A DNA stretch of 64,000 nt from Bacteroidota bacterium (GTDB taxonomy: Bacteria > Bacteroidota > Bacteroidia > Chitinophagales > JADIYW01). The DNA is taken from the NCBI GenBank assembly GCA_016705125.1, contig JADIYW010000008.1:1-64000 (forward strand), in the 5' to 3' direction. The position numbers and the translations under genes were made by a program. A model generated the notes under the pieces. It saw nothing but the letters and a program-made list of their open reading frames with translations. It ran no database searches and was not told the DNA's origin. Of this stretch, positions 47,167 through 57,461 are shown piece after piece (the stretch's first letter is position 1; each line of letters opens with the position of its first letter).

Positions 47167-48432
47167 CTAGTCTATTTTGGTATTATTACCCATTATTTTG
47201 GTGTGGGTGCAATCAAATTTTGAAATATCTCTATCTAAATGATTAAACACATCCTTTTGATCTTTTACTTGCCAAAAATTTACATTCCCAAACTTAATAT
47301 CTCCATTGTTTTGAATACATATTTTTTTATCTGCTGGCACCTGTCCATTTTCATCTCTTATTTTTGGATCTGCCGAACCATCAACAATTATATCCATCGA
47401 ACTTTTAAATCCTCCAGTAATCAATTTTCCCAATTCGGAGGTCAAATCTGGAATCATTACTTTACGTTTAAAAATATTGTCGTGAATATATATGGTATGG
47501 CAGTACGGGCCATAAGCAGTATCGTTAACTGGTTTTCCTGTGATAAAATAGCTAACAATTCCAATACCAATTGTTTTATTGTCTGTAAATCGATTATTAA
47601 ATATATCTACCGAATCTGTTGCCATAATAATCATTCCACTCCCTGGTGGAATCATAGCTACAATACTGCCCGGTTTAGCAAAATTTTTAAAATTATTATT
47701 GATACAATCATTGTCCCAAACCCTTGCATTTCTTCCATTAGCTTGAAACAATTTAGGCAAATCGAAAACTAAAATACCACCCGAATTATTTTCTGCTTTA
47801 TTTTGATAAATATCAGAATTGATACAATTTTCTATTTCAATACCTGCTACATTATGATGAGCATAGCATTTACGAACGATTACATTTGTAGATTGCCCCA
47901 CATAAACACCCGCATCGGCGCAATAGGAAACTTCACAATCCTCGATCAATACATTTTTACATTCCACAGGGTAATAACCATAATTTCCATTCGATGTATC
48001 AGCACCTGTAGTCCAAGTGGAATTCATTTTTAAAACCTTTACACCATCACAACCCTTAATTTTAAGGTTATCTCCTTTCGCATCTTGAATAGTAAAATCT
48101 TCAATCACAATATTATTACAGTTTGAAACATTCAATCCCTCTGCTCCATCTGTTTGACCCAAAAATGACAAAATTGTTTTATCCTTCCCTGCTCCTTTTA
48201 TGGTAATATTGTTTTTTCCTTCCACAGAAAGTGCCTTTTTGAATAAATAGTTTCCTGCAGGTATTTCTACCGTTCCGCCATCCTCCACCAAAATAAGTTG
48301 CTCTTGCAATTTCTTCTCAAATTCCTCAGAATATTCAAATTTCTGATTCGCATTAGATGATTTATTTTCTTTACATGATGTTACAAGGAAGAAAGGAAAA
48401 AGCATTATTACTAAAAATATTTTATTTTTCAT
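47167..48432 (-). CDS. parallel beta-helix lipoprotein (TIGR03805 type)
   Basis: 421 residues from the ATG at 48430-48432 (MKNKIFLVIMLFPFFLVTSC, lipobox); the frame opens earlier at 48480 but without signal-peptide support. Repeated short strands with Asn/Val ladders (NCNNIVIEDFTIQDAKGDNL, IRNC... ENCINSDIYQNKAENNSGGI) form a right-handed beta-helix. These proteins normally pair with TIGR03806 diheme cytochromes, as here. Function unknown; a carbohydrate-related role is often guessed. Confidence 0.85.
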   Translation of the reverse strand: MKNKIFLVIMLFPFFLVTSCKENKSSNANQKFEYSEEFEKKLQEQLILVEDGGTVEIPAGNYLFKKALSVEGKNNITIKGAGKDKTILSFLGQTDGAEGLNVSNCNNIVIEDFTIQDAKGDNLKIKGCDGVKVLKMNSTWTTGADTSNGNYGYYPVECKNVLIEDCEVSYCADAGVYVGQSTNVIVRKCYAHHNVAGIEIENCINSDIYQNKAENNSGGILVFDLPKLFQANGRNARVWDNDCINNNFKNFAKPGSIVAMIPPGSGMIIMATDSVDIFNNRFTDNKTIGIGIVSYFITGKPVNDTAYGPYCHTIYIHDNIFKRKVMIPDLTSELGKLITGGFKSSMDIIVDGSADPKIRDENGQVPADKKICIQNNGDIKFGNVNFWQVKDQKDVFNHLDRDISKFDCTHTKIMGNNTKID

Positions 48433-48526
48433 TTTATTATTTTTTACGAATATAATAAAATAATTGATTGCAAAATACAATAGACCAATATTTTTAAAGC
48501 TAAAATTAAATGCTTAGATTTATGAA

Positions 48527-49762
48527 ATGAAAAGATTATTAATAGTCATTCTTTTATATTTTCTAATAAGTTATAGTTTTGCTCAAAATCGAATTGGCTT
48601 TTATTTGGATGATGAAATAAATAATACATTCTCTATTCCTTTCAAAACAATTAACAACTTAATTATTTTAAAATTAAGCATCAATGATTCTAGGGAATTA
48701 TCATTTATATTGGATTCAGGTTCAAAAAATACACTTCTTTTTATAGATGACTCTATAAATAATCCATTGGAAAAATCTTATCAAAGAGCATTTGAAATAA
48801 ATGGCTGGGGAAATGGAGTCAGTAATTTTGGCTTTATTTCAATTCAAAATAAGGTTAAATTAGGTAAGGTAATAGGCTCAAATATTTCTATTGTAGGAAT
48901 AAATAAATCTGACATGGATATTTCCCCATTTTTTGGCGAAAAAATAGACGGCATTTTGGGTATCGATATTTTTAAATCTCTTATTGTTCAAATCAATTTT
49001 CAGAAACAAAAAATCATTTTTTCGAATCCTGCAAATTTTGTAGCTCCAAAAAAAAGCGAAAAAATTAAAATCGTTTTTGATAATGATAAACCATTTATAA
49101 ATTGTGAAATGGCATTCGATGATCAAAAAAAATTTCCGATCAAGTTATTGATAGATTTAGGAGAATCCAAGCCAATAAGTTTAGTGGTTGGAACCGACAG
49201 TTTCATTCAATATCCTAATAATTTTGTATATGCCAATTTAGGTGTCGGGTTAAATGGATTAATATCAGGGTTTATAGGCCAAAATAGACGTTTTCAAATT
49301 GGAAAATTTCAGTTAGAAAATATATTTACTGCTTATCCAGATGAAAATTCATTAAAAGGAATTTTGATTAAAGACACTAGAAATGGAAGTATCGGAATGG
49401 GTGTTTTAAATCGATTTTTATTAACTTTTAACCTAGCAGAAAATGCCCTTTATTTGAAAAAGAATATTAATTATAAAAAACCATTCGTATTTAATAGAAC
49501 AGGAATAGAAATAAGAGCAGAAGAACCCAAATATGAACGATTTTTCATAGGGAATGTTGTACCTTATACGCCAGCATATATTTATGGCTTGCAAGCCGAA
49601 GATGAAATTCTGGTGATAGATGGCATTCCAATTGAAAAATTAAATTATAAAGAAATTTTAGGTATTTTGGAAGATAAAGACAAGAATTTTTTATATCTAA
49701 AAATAAAAAGAGGAAATGATATAAAGGAATTTAACTTACATTTGTTTTCTCTGTTTAATTAA
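48527..49762 (+). CDS. retropepsin-like aspartyl protease with PDZ domain
   Basis: 411 residues, signal peptide MKRLLIVILLYFLISYSFAQ. Two retropepsin-like repeats: LSFILDSGSKNTLLF (DSG) and FPIKLLIDLGESKP (DLG), with GILGIDIFKSL between them. A C-terminal PDZ domain contains IYGLQAEDEILVIDGIPI. The second site reads DLG instead of DTG/DSG, so this half may be inactive. Exported; substrate unknown. Five bases ahead of the first chalcone-isomerase-like gene. Confidence 0.85.
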   Translation: MKRLLIVILLYFLISYSFAQNRIGFYLDDEINNTFSIPFKTINNLIILKLSINDSRELSFILDSGSKNTLLFIDDSINNPLEKSYQRAFEINGWGNGVSNFGFISIQNKVKLGKVIGSNISIVGINKSDMDISPFFGEKIDGILGIDIFKSLIVQINFQKQKIIFSNPANFVAPKKSEKIKIVFDNDKPFINCEMAFDDQKKFPIKLLIDLGESKPISLVVGTDSFIQYPNNFVYANLGVGLNGLISGFIGQNRRFQIGKFQLENIFTAYPDENSLKGILIKDTRNGSIGMGVLNRFLLTFNLAENALYLKKNINYKKPFVFNRTGIEIRAEEPKYERFFIGNVVPYTPAYIYGLQAEDEILVIDGIPIEKLNYKEILGILEDKDKNFLYLKIKRGNDIKEFNLHLFSLFN

Positions 49763-49766
49763 AATT

Positions 49767-50285
49767 ATGGATGTAAAAGGAACGGATTTACCAGAAGAAT
49801 TAATTGTAGAAAATCAAAAATTGCTTTTAGTTGGTACTGGCATCAGAAAATTGCTTTTTGTAAATATTTATGTCGGCGCATTTTATAGTACTTCACTTAA
49901 AATATCTGCTCTCGAAACTTATACCTCAAATATTTCAAGATTGATAAGAATGCATTTGTTAATGTCGATTGGAACAGGTTCTTTTATATCTAAAATTTTG
50001 TCGGAAGGAATGGTAAAATCAGTATGGAAACCAATTGAGGGTAGTGAAAAAATAATGGAAGAAATAGCCTTAGCTATGGAATCAGTGAGTGCTCAAAAAA
50101 ATGATTTTTTTGATATTGCTTGGTTAGATACTGGCTTTATGATTATCTTTAAAAATGGAGTTGAAATATATAAAGCCCAAAATGCACTCGAATTTGCGAA
50201 TAAGATTTTTGGAATTTGGTTTGACGATTCGAAAGAACCACATGTTTTGAGAGCAGATTTATTAAAAGGATTGGAAAATAAATAA
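49767..50285 (+). CDS. chalcone isomerase-like protein, copy 1
   Basis: 172 residues, no signal peptide. The chalcone-isomerase-like fold is suggested by LLVGTGIRKLLFVNIYVGAFY and the C-terminal FGIWFDDSKEPHVLRADLLKGL. Bacterial members are thought to bind fatty acids rather than flavonoids. Follows the retropepsin gene by five bases and is followed by a paralogue after 10 bases. Confidence 0.8.
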   Translation: MDVKGTDLPEELIVENQKLLLVGTGIRKLLFVNIYVGAFYSTSLKISALETYTSNISRLIRMHLLMSIGTGSFISKILSEGMVKSVWKPIEGSEKIMEEIALAMESVSAQKNDFFDIAWLDTGFMIIFKNGVEIYKAQNALEFANKIFGIWFDDSKEPHVLRADLLKGLENK

Positions 50286-50294
50286 AGAAACAAA

Positions 50295-50807
50295 ATGGGA
50301 CTTTTTGAAAAGGATACATTTCCCAAAATGCTAAAAATAGAGCATCAAAATATGCAATTTATTGGCAAAAGCCAATTCAATATTGCCTTTATAAAACCTT
50401 ATGAATTGGCATTTTATGTTGCAGAAAAACCAAAAAATGAAAAGGAAATTTTTGGCGAGCGTTTTATTAAATTGATTCGATTAAAATTGACAACTTCCTT
50501 CGTAACAACGGATATATTTATCAAATTCATGCTAGATATGTACAAAAATACTGCTGGAAAGGAGTTGGAAAATCACAGAGGGACATTGGATGATTTATTA
50601 AAGGCAATAAAAAGAGAAGGTGCTCGTAATAACGATATTTTTGATGTCTTTTATGATGGAAAAGGCAATTCTTTTCTGATAAAAAATGGGAAAACAATAG
50701 AAAAATCAGGCGATTCAGTAGCATTTAGCAAAATTTCCTTTGGCATTTGGTTGGGGGAAAATTGCATAAACAAAAAAATGAAAATGGAATTATTGAAGGG
50801 GATTTGA
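50295..50807 (+). CDS. chalcone isomerase-like protein, copy 2
   Basis: 170 residues. It has the same C-terminal FGIWLGENCINKKMKMELLKGI as copy 1 and a similar N-terminal strand order (QFIGKSQFNIAFIKPYELAFYV), but is otherwise diverged. Arose presumably by duplication. Function unknown; ends 10 bases before the convergent DUF4249 gene. Confidence 0.78.
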   Translation: MGLFEKDTFPKMLKIEHQNMQFIGKSQFNIAFIKPYELAFYVAEKPKNEKEIFGERFIKLIRLKLTTSFVTTDIFIKFMLDMYKNTAGKELENHRGTLDDLLKAIKREGARNNDIFDVFYDGKGNSFLIKNGKTIEKSGDSVAFSKISFGIWLGENCINKKMKMELLKGI

Positions 50808-50814
50808 GTCCATT

Positions 50815-51780
50815 TTACCTCGGAACATAAACACTATAGCTACTTCCATATCCACCCCAAATTCCTAATCCGCCTTTGCCGTAAACATTTGACAAAACCT
50901 TAGTAGCTGTCCCAAATGGGCTGCCTTGGTTGGCTTCTTCGTTTTCAAGTGTGCGCCAAAAATCATAGTGTGGCTTATCTATAACGGCTAAACGAACATA
51001 GCAGGTATCTTTTTTATTCCAAAATCCAAAGGTTTCTGGGTCAAATGAAATATCATCTTTATCGGATAAATCAATTCCCTTTGGAATTTGAATATCAAAT
51101 GATTTGCCATTTATAAAAGCATCATCAAATACGGTTCCGAAATCCGTTAGCCATGGGCCGCTATTTGCTTTAGTAAAATACCTATAATAATTTCCCAATT
51201 GAGCCGGGTCGTTTAAATGTCCTTTCAATCTCACTAAAGTATCATTTTCAATATTTGGATGAGGTATAACAAAAAGGGAATCAAAATTAACCAAACCTGG
51301 TATGGTTGTAACAGCGGTAAGTGTTGTATTGCCAGATTTTACCCTAAGCGAATATGTTTTTCCTATTTCTCCCAAAAATAATTTATTTATAGGAACTGTA
51401 TAAATGGAAATATCAGGAAATTCTTCTACCGATGTGATGTTTAAACCAAATTCTGCAGCAAGAGCAATTACAATTGAATCAGGTAATAATGCTAAAACTG
51501 ACTTGTCATATTCTTGTAATTTTACTGAATCTGTTCCGTTTGAAACCCAAATTCTAGCACCTCTTACAAAATATTTACCTATATCGTTTAAATCAATTCC
51601 GCCAAAAAAAGGTTGGTTTTTGGTAAGCAAAACATATGGAGGCAATCCATTTTCAATATGTCCTTCTACCACAATTTTATCAGTAGGTTGGGGCAAGTCT
51701 ACTACAATTTCTGTTTCACATGATACCAAAATAAAACTTATTGCAAGTAGGATTAAAGAGAAATATATATATCTTTTCAT
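50815..51780 (-). CDS. DUF4249 family lipoprotein
   Basis: 321 residues; signal MKRYIYFSLILLAISFILVSC with lipobox. The N-terminal EIVVDLPQPTDKIVVEGHIENG and IPVYV-type strands are those of DUF4249, outer-membrane lipoproteins that go with TonB receptors in Bacteroidota. Two bases after the receptor gene, in one operon. Ligand unknown. Confidence 0.85.
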   Translation of the reverse strand: MKRYIYFSLILLAISFILVSCETEIVVDLPQPTDKIVVEGHIENGLPPYVLLTKNQPFFGGIDLNDIGKYFVRGARIWVSNGTDSVKLQEYDKSVLALLPDSIVIALAAEFGLNITSVEEFPDISIYTVPINKLFLGEIGKTYSLRVKSGNTTLTAVTTIPGLVNFDSLFVIPHPNIENDTLVRLKGHLNDPAQLGNYYRYFTKANSGPWLTDFGTVFDDAFINGKSFDIQIPKGIDLSDKDDISFDPETFGFWNKKDTCYVRLAVIDKPHYDFWRTLENEEANQGSPFGTATKVLSNVYGKGGLGIWGGYGSSYSVYVPR

Positions 51781-51782
51781 TA

Positions 51783-54140
51783 TTAAAATTTAAAATTCCA
51801 AGTAATAGAAGGGATAATAGGAAAAATAGATACTTTAATGGCTTTTGTTGTTAAATCACCAGTAATTACATCTCCTTCTACTTTATAATAAATAAAATAG
51901 GTATTTTTTCGATTATAAACATTGTAAATACTAAAATTATAGCTCGATTTAAATCGCTTTTGGGGTTTCAGATTAGGTTTCCAAGTTACTGAAAAATCCA
52001 TCCTATGATAAGAAGGCATACGATACGCATTTCTTTCTCCATAACCTGTTACTATTCCAAATTCAATAAAATATCGCTCTGTTGGTAAAGTAAAGGCATT
52101 TCCAGTAGCGAAAACCCAAGTGGCACCTAATGACCAATGTTTGTTAATATCATAAACCAAATTTACAGATACATCATGTGTTCTATCAAACCTTGCAGAG
52201 AATGTTTTGCCTTCATTTAAGTTGTCAAATTGACGTGTTGTTTTTGACCAAGTATAACCTACCCATCCATTTATTTTACCCACTCTCTTTTTTACAAATA
52301 ATTCCAAGCCATACGAGCGACCTCTACCAAAAACATATCCTTTTTCTATGTCTTCATTCAATTCTTGTACATAGCTATCACCAAACTCGATTTGATTCCA
52401 CATTTCTTTATAATAAACCTCAACTGAAGTTTCATAAGTATTATCCTTGAAATTTCTAAAATAACCAGCTGAATATTGTAAACCCAATTGCGGTTTTACG
52501 TTACGCGTACTCGGCACCCAAACATCTGTTGGCAAAGTGCTATTGCTACTTGAAACCAAGTGTACATATTGTGCATTAGCGGTTAGTCCAGTTTTAAATG
52601 AACTTTGATCGTCAATTCCTACTCGCAATGCAAACCGAGGTTCTGGAAAGGCATATGTTTTTAAAGGTTGCAAAACAGGCGTAACAATGGTATCTGGCGC
52701 TATTGCCCCACCAACATATTCCGTAAATGGACCAGTATGTTGAAACAAACTTAAGCGAATACCATAATCCAATTTAACTCTTGTAGAAATATCCCATTCG
52801 TCGGAAACGTACAAAGCCATTTCATGAGCATGTTTTTTGGATTGATTACTCTCAAAACTGGTCTCTCCTGATTTAGCAGATGCTGTAGTGGGTGTGAATG
52901 TATGAAAAGTATAGTCATAACCAAATTTAATTTGGTGTTTGGGATTCGCAAAATAATCGAACGCAAATTTCAAATTAAAATCTCTTACACCTGAATTGGC
53001 TTCAAACGAAAAATCTTCTTGTGCTCCTTGAAATTTAAACTTATAATTATTAAAGACAAATAATGTATTCATAAATAATTTGTCGTTAAATAAATGATTC
53101 CATCTAACGGTAGAAGTCGCATTTCCCCAAGGAATTTTTATGCTAGTCGCATTTTTATTTGAATTATACACAAACACATCCCGACCGAAATAACCACTTA
53201 CAAAAAGCCTGTCCTTTTGAGAAAAAATATAGTTCCATTTCAAATTTAAATCATAGAAATTATAATTAGTACCTGCAAAATCTGTTTTTTTTATGAGCGG
53301 CTGAGCCAAATCAAATGCATAAGTTCTTCGAGCCGATATCAGAAATGAGCTTTTGTCCTTTTTAATTGGCCCTTCTAATGTAAATCTTGAAGATATTAAA
53401 CCAATTCCACCTTCAAAAGCAAATTTTTTGTTATTTCCTTCCTTCATACTGATATCAATAACAGATGAAATTCTTCCTCCATAAGATGCTGGCATTCCTC
53501 CCTTTATTAGGGTAGTTGACTTTACAGCATCTGCATTAAAAACAGAAAAAAATCCGAATAAATGTCCTGTATTATATACAATCGCATCATCCAAAAGTAC
53601 CAAATTTTGGTCAGGTCCTCCACCTCGTACATATAAACCGCTATTTCCTTCTCCCGCAGCCTGAACACCTGGCAATAGTTGCAAAGCCTTTATAATATCT
53701 ACTTCTCCCATAAATGCAGGTATCGACTTTATTCTATCCGTTGTCAACTCTTCAGTACCCATTTCAGTAGAAGACACATTTTTATCTAAACGCTCCTGTG
53801 TTACTACAAATTCTTCCATCAAAGTGGCACCAGCACCCATTGCCAAATTAAGTTCCAAATCATGATCTAAAATCACCTCTTTTGCAATTGTAGCAAATCC
53901 AACGTATGAAAAATTTATTATGTATTTACCCTCAGGCAAACTAAGAGAATAAAAACCATAAACATTTGTGGCTGTCCCTCTTCCAGTGGTGTCTGCAACA
54001 GAAACGGTTGCCCCAATTAAACTTTCTCCATTTGATTCATCCTTTAAATATCCACTGATAGAGAATTTCTTTTGTCCAAATAAATTGCTAGTAAAAATAA
54101 AAAGAGAAAATAATAAAAAACACTTAAAAATATTGGACAT
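51783..54140 (-). CDS. TonB-dependent outer-membrane receptor with carboxypeptidase-like N-domain
   Basis: 785 residues. Signal peptide (MSNIFKCFLLFSLFIFTSNLFGQ), a beta-sandwich regulatory-like domain (residues about 25-110), a plug with LQLLPGVQAAGEGNSGLYVRGGGPDQNLVLLDD, and a beta-barrel ending in TWNFKF. Imports or binds a ligand at the outer membrane with energy from TonB. Its partner is the DUF4249 lipoprotein. Substrate cannot be inferred. Confidence 0.93.
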   Translation of the reverse strand: MSNIFKCFLLFSLFIFTSNLFGQKKFSISGYLKDESNGESLIGATVSVADTTGRGTATNVYGFYSLSLPEGKYIINFSYVGFATIAKEVILDHDLELNLAMGAGATLMEEFVVTQERLDKNVSSTEMGTEELTTDRIKSIPAFMGEVDIIKALQLLPGVQAAGEGNSGLYVRGGGPDQNLVLLDDAIVYNTGHLFGFFSVFNADAVKSTTLIKGGMPASYGGRISSVIDISMKEGNNKKFAFEGGIGLISSRFTLEGPIKKDKSSFLISARRTYAFDLAQPLIKKTDFAGTNYNFYDLNLKWNYIFSQKDRLFVSGYFGRDVFVYNSNKNATSIKIPWGNATSTVRWNHLFNDKLFMNTLFVFNNYKFKFQGAQEDFSFEANSGVRDFNLKFAFDYFANPKHQIKFGYDYTFHTFTPTTASAKSGETSFESNQSKKHAHEMALYVSDEWDISTRVKLDYGIRLSLFQHTGPFTEYVGGAIAPDTIVTPVLQPLKTYAFPEPRFALRVGIDDQSSFKTGLTANAQYVHLVSSSNSTLPTDVWVPSTRNVKPQLGLQYSAGYFRNFKDNTYETSVEVYYKEMWNQIEFGDSYVQELNEDIEKGYVFGRGRSYGLELFVKKRVGKINGWVGYTWSKTTRQFDNLNEGKTFSARFDRTHDVSVNLVYDINKHWSLGATWVFATGNAFTLPTERYFIEFGIVTGYGERNAYRMPSYHRMDFSVTWKPNLKPQKRFKSSYNFSIYNVYNRKNTYFIYYKVEGDVITGDLTTKAIKVSIFPIIPSITWNFKF

Positions 54141-54201
54141 AAATATGAGATTTGAAGGATAAAATAAGGTAATAAACTTAAAACAATGGTATTAAAAGGG
54201 A

Positions 54202-55800
54202 TTACCTCTTTATTAATTTTTGATGGATAACGGCTTTATTCGTAATTATTGTTGAAATATAAAATCCGGGTATGGAAGATACATCTGAAATATCATAAAT
54301 ATATTGTGTTGCTTGTTCTATCTTTTTGTGATAAATATTTTTTCCAATTCCATTTGTAACATTCAAAGTCCCATTCTGGTTAGTATCAGGTATAAATAAA
54401 AATAATTCGGCTTCGTATTGGTTTGGTAAAATAGTCCATTGCGTAGGAATAGGAGTGTTAAATATTTTTCTGCTTGCCAAAAAAAAGGCTGTTTTGTAGT
54501 TTGGCAATCCATATCCTTTCAACCTGTCAGGTTGAAAATATTGATCTCCCGATTTTTGTAAAATTTCAATTATATCTTCTGCTTTTAGCGCTGGAAAGGC
54601 TTGCCAAAGGCATGCAGACAAACCTGCAATGATTGGGCAAGCATAAGAAGTTCCATTTCCTATTTCAATTTCATCATCAATTTCTCTAAGAAATACATCC
54701 TCTCCCAATGCAACTAAATCTGGCTTTATAATGGTTTGATTTGGGTAACCTTCAGAGCTGAAGTAGGAATGCATTCCACTATTATCTACTGAACCCACAG
54801 TAAGCGCACCAGCTGCATTGGCAGGAAATCCAAGATATCGCCATTGCTCATCTCCTTCATTACCGGCACTAACTACAACTAGGATTCCCTTTTTTGCTGC
54901 TAATTCAACACCTATCTGCGAAATAGACTCCTGTTTCGTTAATGATTCCCAATTATAAGACCCCAAATTATTGTCAAATTTATAATAACCAAGGGAAATA
55001 TTTACAATTTTTGCGCCTAAACTATCCGCTAATTCTAAACCTCGAACGAGATTGAATTCTTCTATTTTTTGTTCCGATTTTGTGTCTTCGGTTCTTAATA
55101 ATATATAGTTTGCATCTGGTGCAGAACCTAATAGATTGCTTGGTTTTTGAGCTGCCATTATTGAAAAACAATTCGCCCCATGATCACTTCCATGAAAAGG
55201 ATTATTGTCTTCCTCCACAAAATCATAGGTATATTTGATTCTGTCTTCCATTCTCAGTTTCATAAATGCAATATTTGTATCTGCACCAGAAAATCCTCCA
55301 TCTAAAATGGCTATTGTAATTCCTTTTCCTTTAAATCCATTTTCGTGTAAATAGGTGCCATTTTCCATCTTCAACTGAGTTTCAGGTTTTAGTGTTTCTG
55401 AAAAAGTAGTTTTTAAATTGTCCTGAATTGAATTTTCGTTTTTAATATCTTTTATTTCACTCAAATATTCGTATTTGAGGATAAAAGGTAAATTTTTTAT
55501 ATTATCTATATCTTGACTTTCATCTATTGAAATAGCAATAGCATTTAACCATTTCGAATGACCAATTACATTAATATTGTTTTTTGCTAGTATCGAAAAA
55601 TACAAGCGTTTGATTGGGCAATCTAAAGAATCATTCAATGAAATATTTCCTTGATTTATTTGCCTTTTTGAAGCAAATTCCTCGTAATCCTTTGTGTCTA
55701 AATATAAAAGATATTGTTTGGTTGATTGTACTTGACTATAAATAAAGGAAACTTGAAAAAGAAATAGAAAAAGAAAAACACTATTCCTTACCATAATCAA
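54202..55800 (-). CDS. secreted subtilisin-like (S8) serine protease, probable T9SS substrate
   Basis: 532 residues. Signal peptide near the N-terminus (FLFLFLFQVSFIYSQ). Catalytic Asp in TIAILDGGFSGAD, His in GSDHGANCFSIMAA, Ser in GNGTSYACPIIAG. The last about 80 residues (ending PGFYISTIITNKAVIHQKLIKR-like, beta-rich) resemble the type A sorting domain of the type IX secretion system. The start overlaps the stop of the lipoprotein gene by 20 bases. Confidence 0.88.
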   Translation of the reverse strand: MIMVRNSVFLFLFLFQVSFIYSQVQSTKQYLLYLDTKDYEEFASKRQINQGNISLNDSLDCPIKRLYFSILAKNNINVIGHSKWLNAIAISIDESQDIDNIKNLPFILKYEYLSEIKDIKNENSIQDNLKTTFSETLKPETQLKMENGTYLHENGFKGKGITIAILDGGFSGADTNIAFMKLRMEDRIKYTYDFVEEDNNPFHGSDHGANCFSIMAAQKPSNLLGSAPDANYILLRTEDTKSEQKIEEFNLVRGLELADSLGAKIVNISLGYYKFDNNLGSYNWESLTKQESISQIGVELAAKKGILVVVSAGNEGDEQWRYLGFPANAAGALTVGSVDNSGMHSYFSSEGYPNQTIIKPDLVALGEDVFLREIDDEIEIGNGTSYACPIIAGLSACLWQAFPALKAEDIIEILQKSGDQYFQPDRLKGYGLPNYKTAFFLASRKIFNTPIPTQWTILPNQYEAELFLFIPDTNQNGTLNVTNGIGKNIYHKKIEQATQYIYDISDVSSIPGFYISTIITNKAVIHQKLIKR

Positions 55801-56506
55801 TTATCGACATTCTCAAAATATAGCCCTGCTCTGCCCTTTCTTCCCATGGTAATCCGAAATTATTTTGAGATTTCAAAAACCTCAATTCCTTATAAACCAA
55901 TCCAATATTTTTAGCATACTTTTCTATAGAGGAGGTTATATTAATTGCAGAAGAATCATATTGTTGTAAAACTGCCAAAGTAGAATCGAATTTTAATGAA
56001 CCAAATATTAAAGGCTTATTGACATCCTTCATTTCATATTTCCAATCTTTTAAAAAAACCAATTCATCAGAAGGGTCGATAAATTTATTTCCCAACCATT
56101 GCTTTCCTTCCCCAACTGGAAAAACTAATTTTATAAATCTTTGATTTTCTTCAATTTTCTCAGCAGTTCTTTCATTTATGGTTGCATAATACACATTAAG
56201 CACCGCCCAATCTTCATCATTCGACTTTCTATAAAATCGTTCAATTCTATGGCTTACCCTTCCTTCCAAATCTATAAATTCATCAGCTACCACCTCTTTA
56301 ATTTGGTAATTATTTCGGGTAACCAAAACTGGCGTAGAAAAATCGTTATAATTTATACTATCAACATTATAACTTATAAAATTTCCTTCCTCCAAAGGAA
56401 AATAGGCATAATTAAAATCTAAATTACTTTCACTTTTTTCTTTTTTACAAGAAAAAAAAGTCAGAAAAACCATAAAATAAATTAAAAACCTTTTGTTCAA
56501 GCCCAT
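55781..56506 (-). CDS. hypothetical lipoprotein
   Basis: 241 residues. MGLNKRFLIYFMVFLTFFSCK gives a lipoprotein signal. No domain recognised; beta-rich with aromatic residues. Upstream of and overlapping the protease gene by 20 bases, so co-expressed; a periplasmic accessory role is possible. Confidence 0.65.
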   Translation of the reverse strand: MGLNKRFLIYFMVFLTFFSCKKEKSESNLDFNYAYFPLEEGNFISYNVDSINYNDFSTPVLVTRNNYQIKEVVADEFIDLEGRVSHRIERFYRKSNDEDWAVLNVYYATINERTAEKIEENQRFIKLVFPVGEGKQWLGNKFIDPSDELVFLKDWKYEMKDVNKPLIFGSLKFDSTLAVLQQYDSSAINITSSIEKYAKNIGLVYKELRFLKSQNNFGLPWEERAEQGYILRMSIIDYGKE

Positions 56507-56601
56507 AATTGATGAATAAACCTTTAAAGAAACATAAAATTACAAAAAATGTTGTTTATTTTGAATGCTTTTTTATTTAATTGAAATAAATATATCAAAA
56601 A

Positions 56602-57354
56602 ATGTGCCTTATTGTTTTAGGTATCGATGCTCATGCTGATTATCCCTTGATTATTCTAGCCAATAGAGATGAGTTTTATAATCGACCAACAAAGAGTTTG
56701 TCTTTATGGCCTGACACTGATTTTTATGCCGGAAAAGATTTACAAGCTGGTGGCACCTGGTTGGCCGTATCAAAAAATGGAAAATTTTCAGCAATTACCA
56801 ACATTAGAGACCCAAAAAACCTAAATGAAAATGTAAAATCTAGAGGAAATATCATCGTCGAATTTATGGAAGGCAAATTAAGTACCATTGATTTTTTAAA
56901 TGAATTGAAACCCAAATGTCATACTTATAACGGATTCAACTTAATTTGTGGCACTTTTCAAGAACTCTATTTTATGAATAGCTATGAAAAAGAAATAAAA
57001 CCATTGCAAAGCGGCATTTATGGCCTAAGTAATGCATCTCTCGATTCTCAGTGGCCAAAAGTAGAGGCAGTAAAATCAAACTTTAAAGGCGCTTTATTAA
57101 ATAAAAATATTGATAATCAATTGCTTATTTCTTGTATGCAAACAAAAAAACAGTTTGATAAAACCCTTTTGCCTGATACTGGAATTGGTATTGATATGGA
57201 GAAAATATTATCGCCCATTTTTATCAAATCCCCTATTTATGGCACCCGATGTACAACAATTGTAAGCTTAAACAAAAAAGGAAAATTGAATATTTATGAA
57301 TTCGATTATTTAAAAAACAAGGAAGTTTTATTTGAAGATTTTTATCAAATTTAA
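56602..57354 (+). CDS. NRDE family protein (TANGO2-like)
   Basis: 250 residues. Begins MCLIVLGIDAHADYPLIILANRDEFY, the NRDE motif with the N-terminal Cys2 as possible nucleophile. GGTWLAVSKNGKFSAITNIRD follows, and GTRCTTIVSLNKKG near the end. Family related to eukaryotic TANGO2; biochemical role unclear. Single gene. Confidence 0.88.
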   Translation: MCLIVLGIDAHADYPLIILANRDEFYNRPTKSLSLWPDTDFYAGKDLQAGGTWLAVSKNGKFSAITNIRDPKNLNENVKSRGNIIVEFMEGKLSTIDFLNELKPKCHTYNGFNLICGTFQELYFMNSYEKEIKPLQSGIYGLSNASLDSQWPKVEAVKSNFKGALLNKNIDNQLLISCMQTKKQFDKTLLPDTGIGIDMEKILSPIFIKSPIYGTRCTTIVSLNKKGKLNIYEFDYLKNKEVLFEDFYQI

Positions 57355-57461
57355 GCTTATAATACAGTTTAACATAAATTTAAATTGTTTTTATATTAAA
57401 TATTAAATTATATATATTATTTTCCATTTTATTTTACCAATTTTGTAAAAATTCCTTTTTT

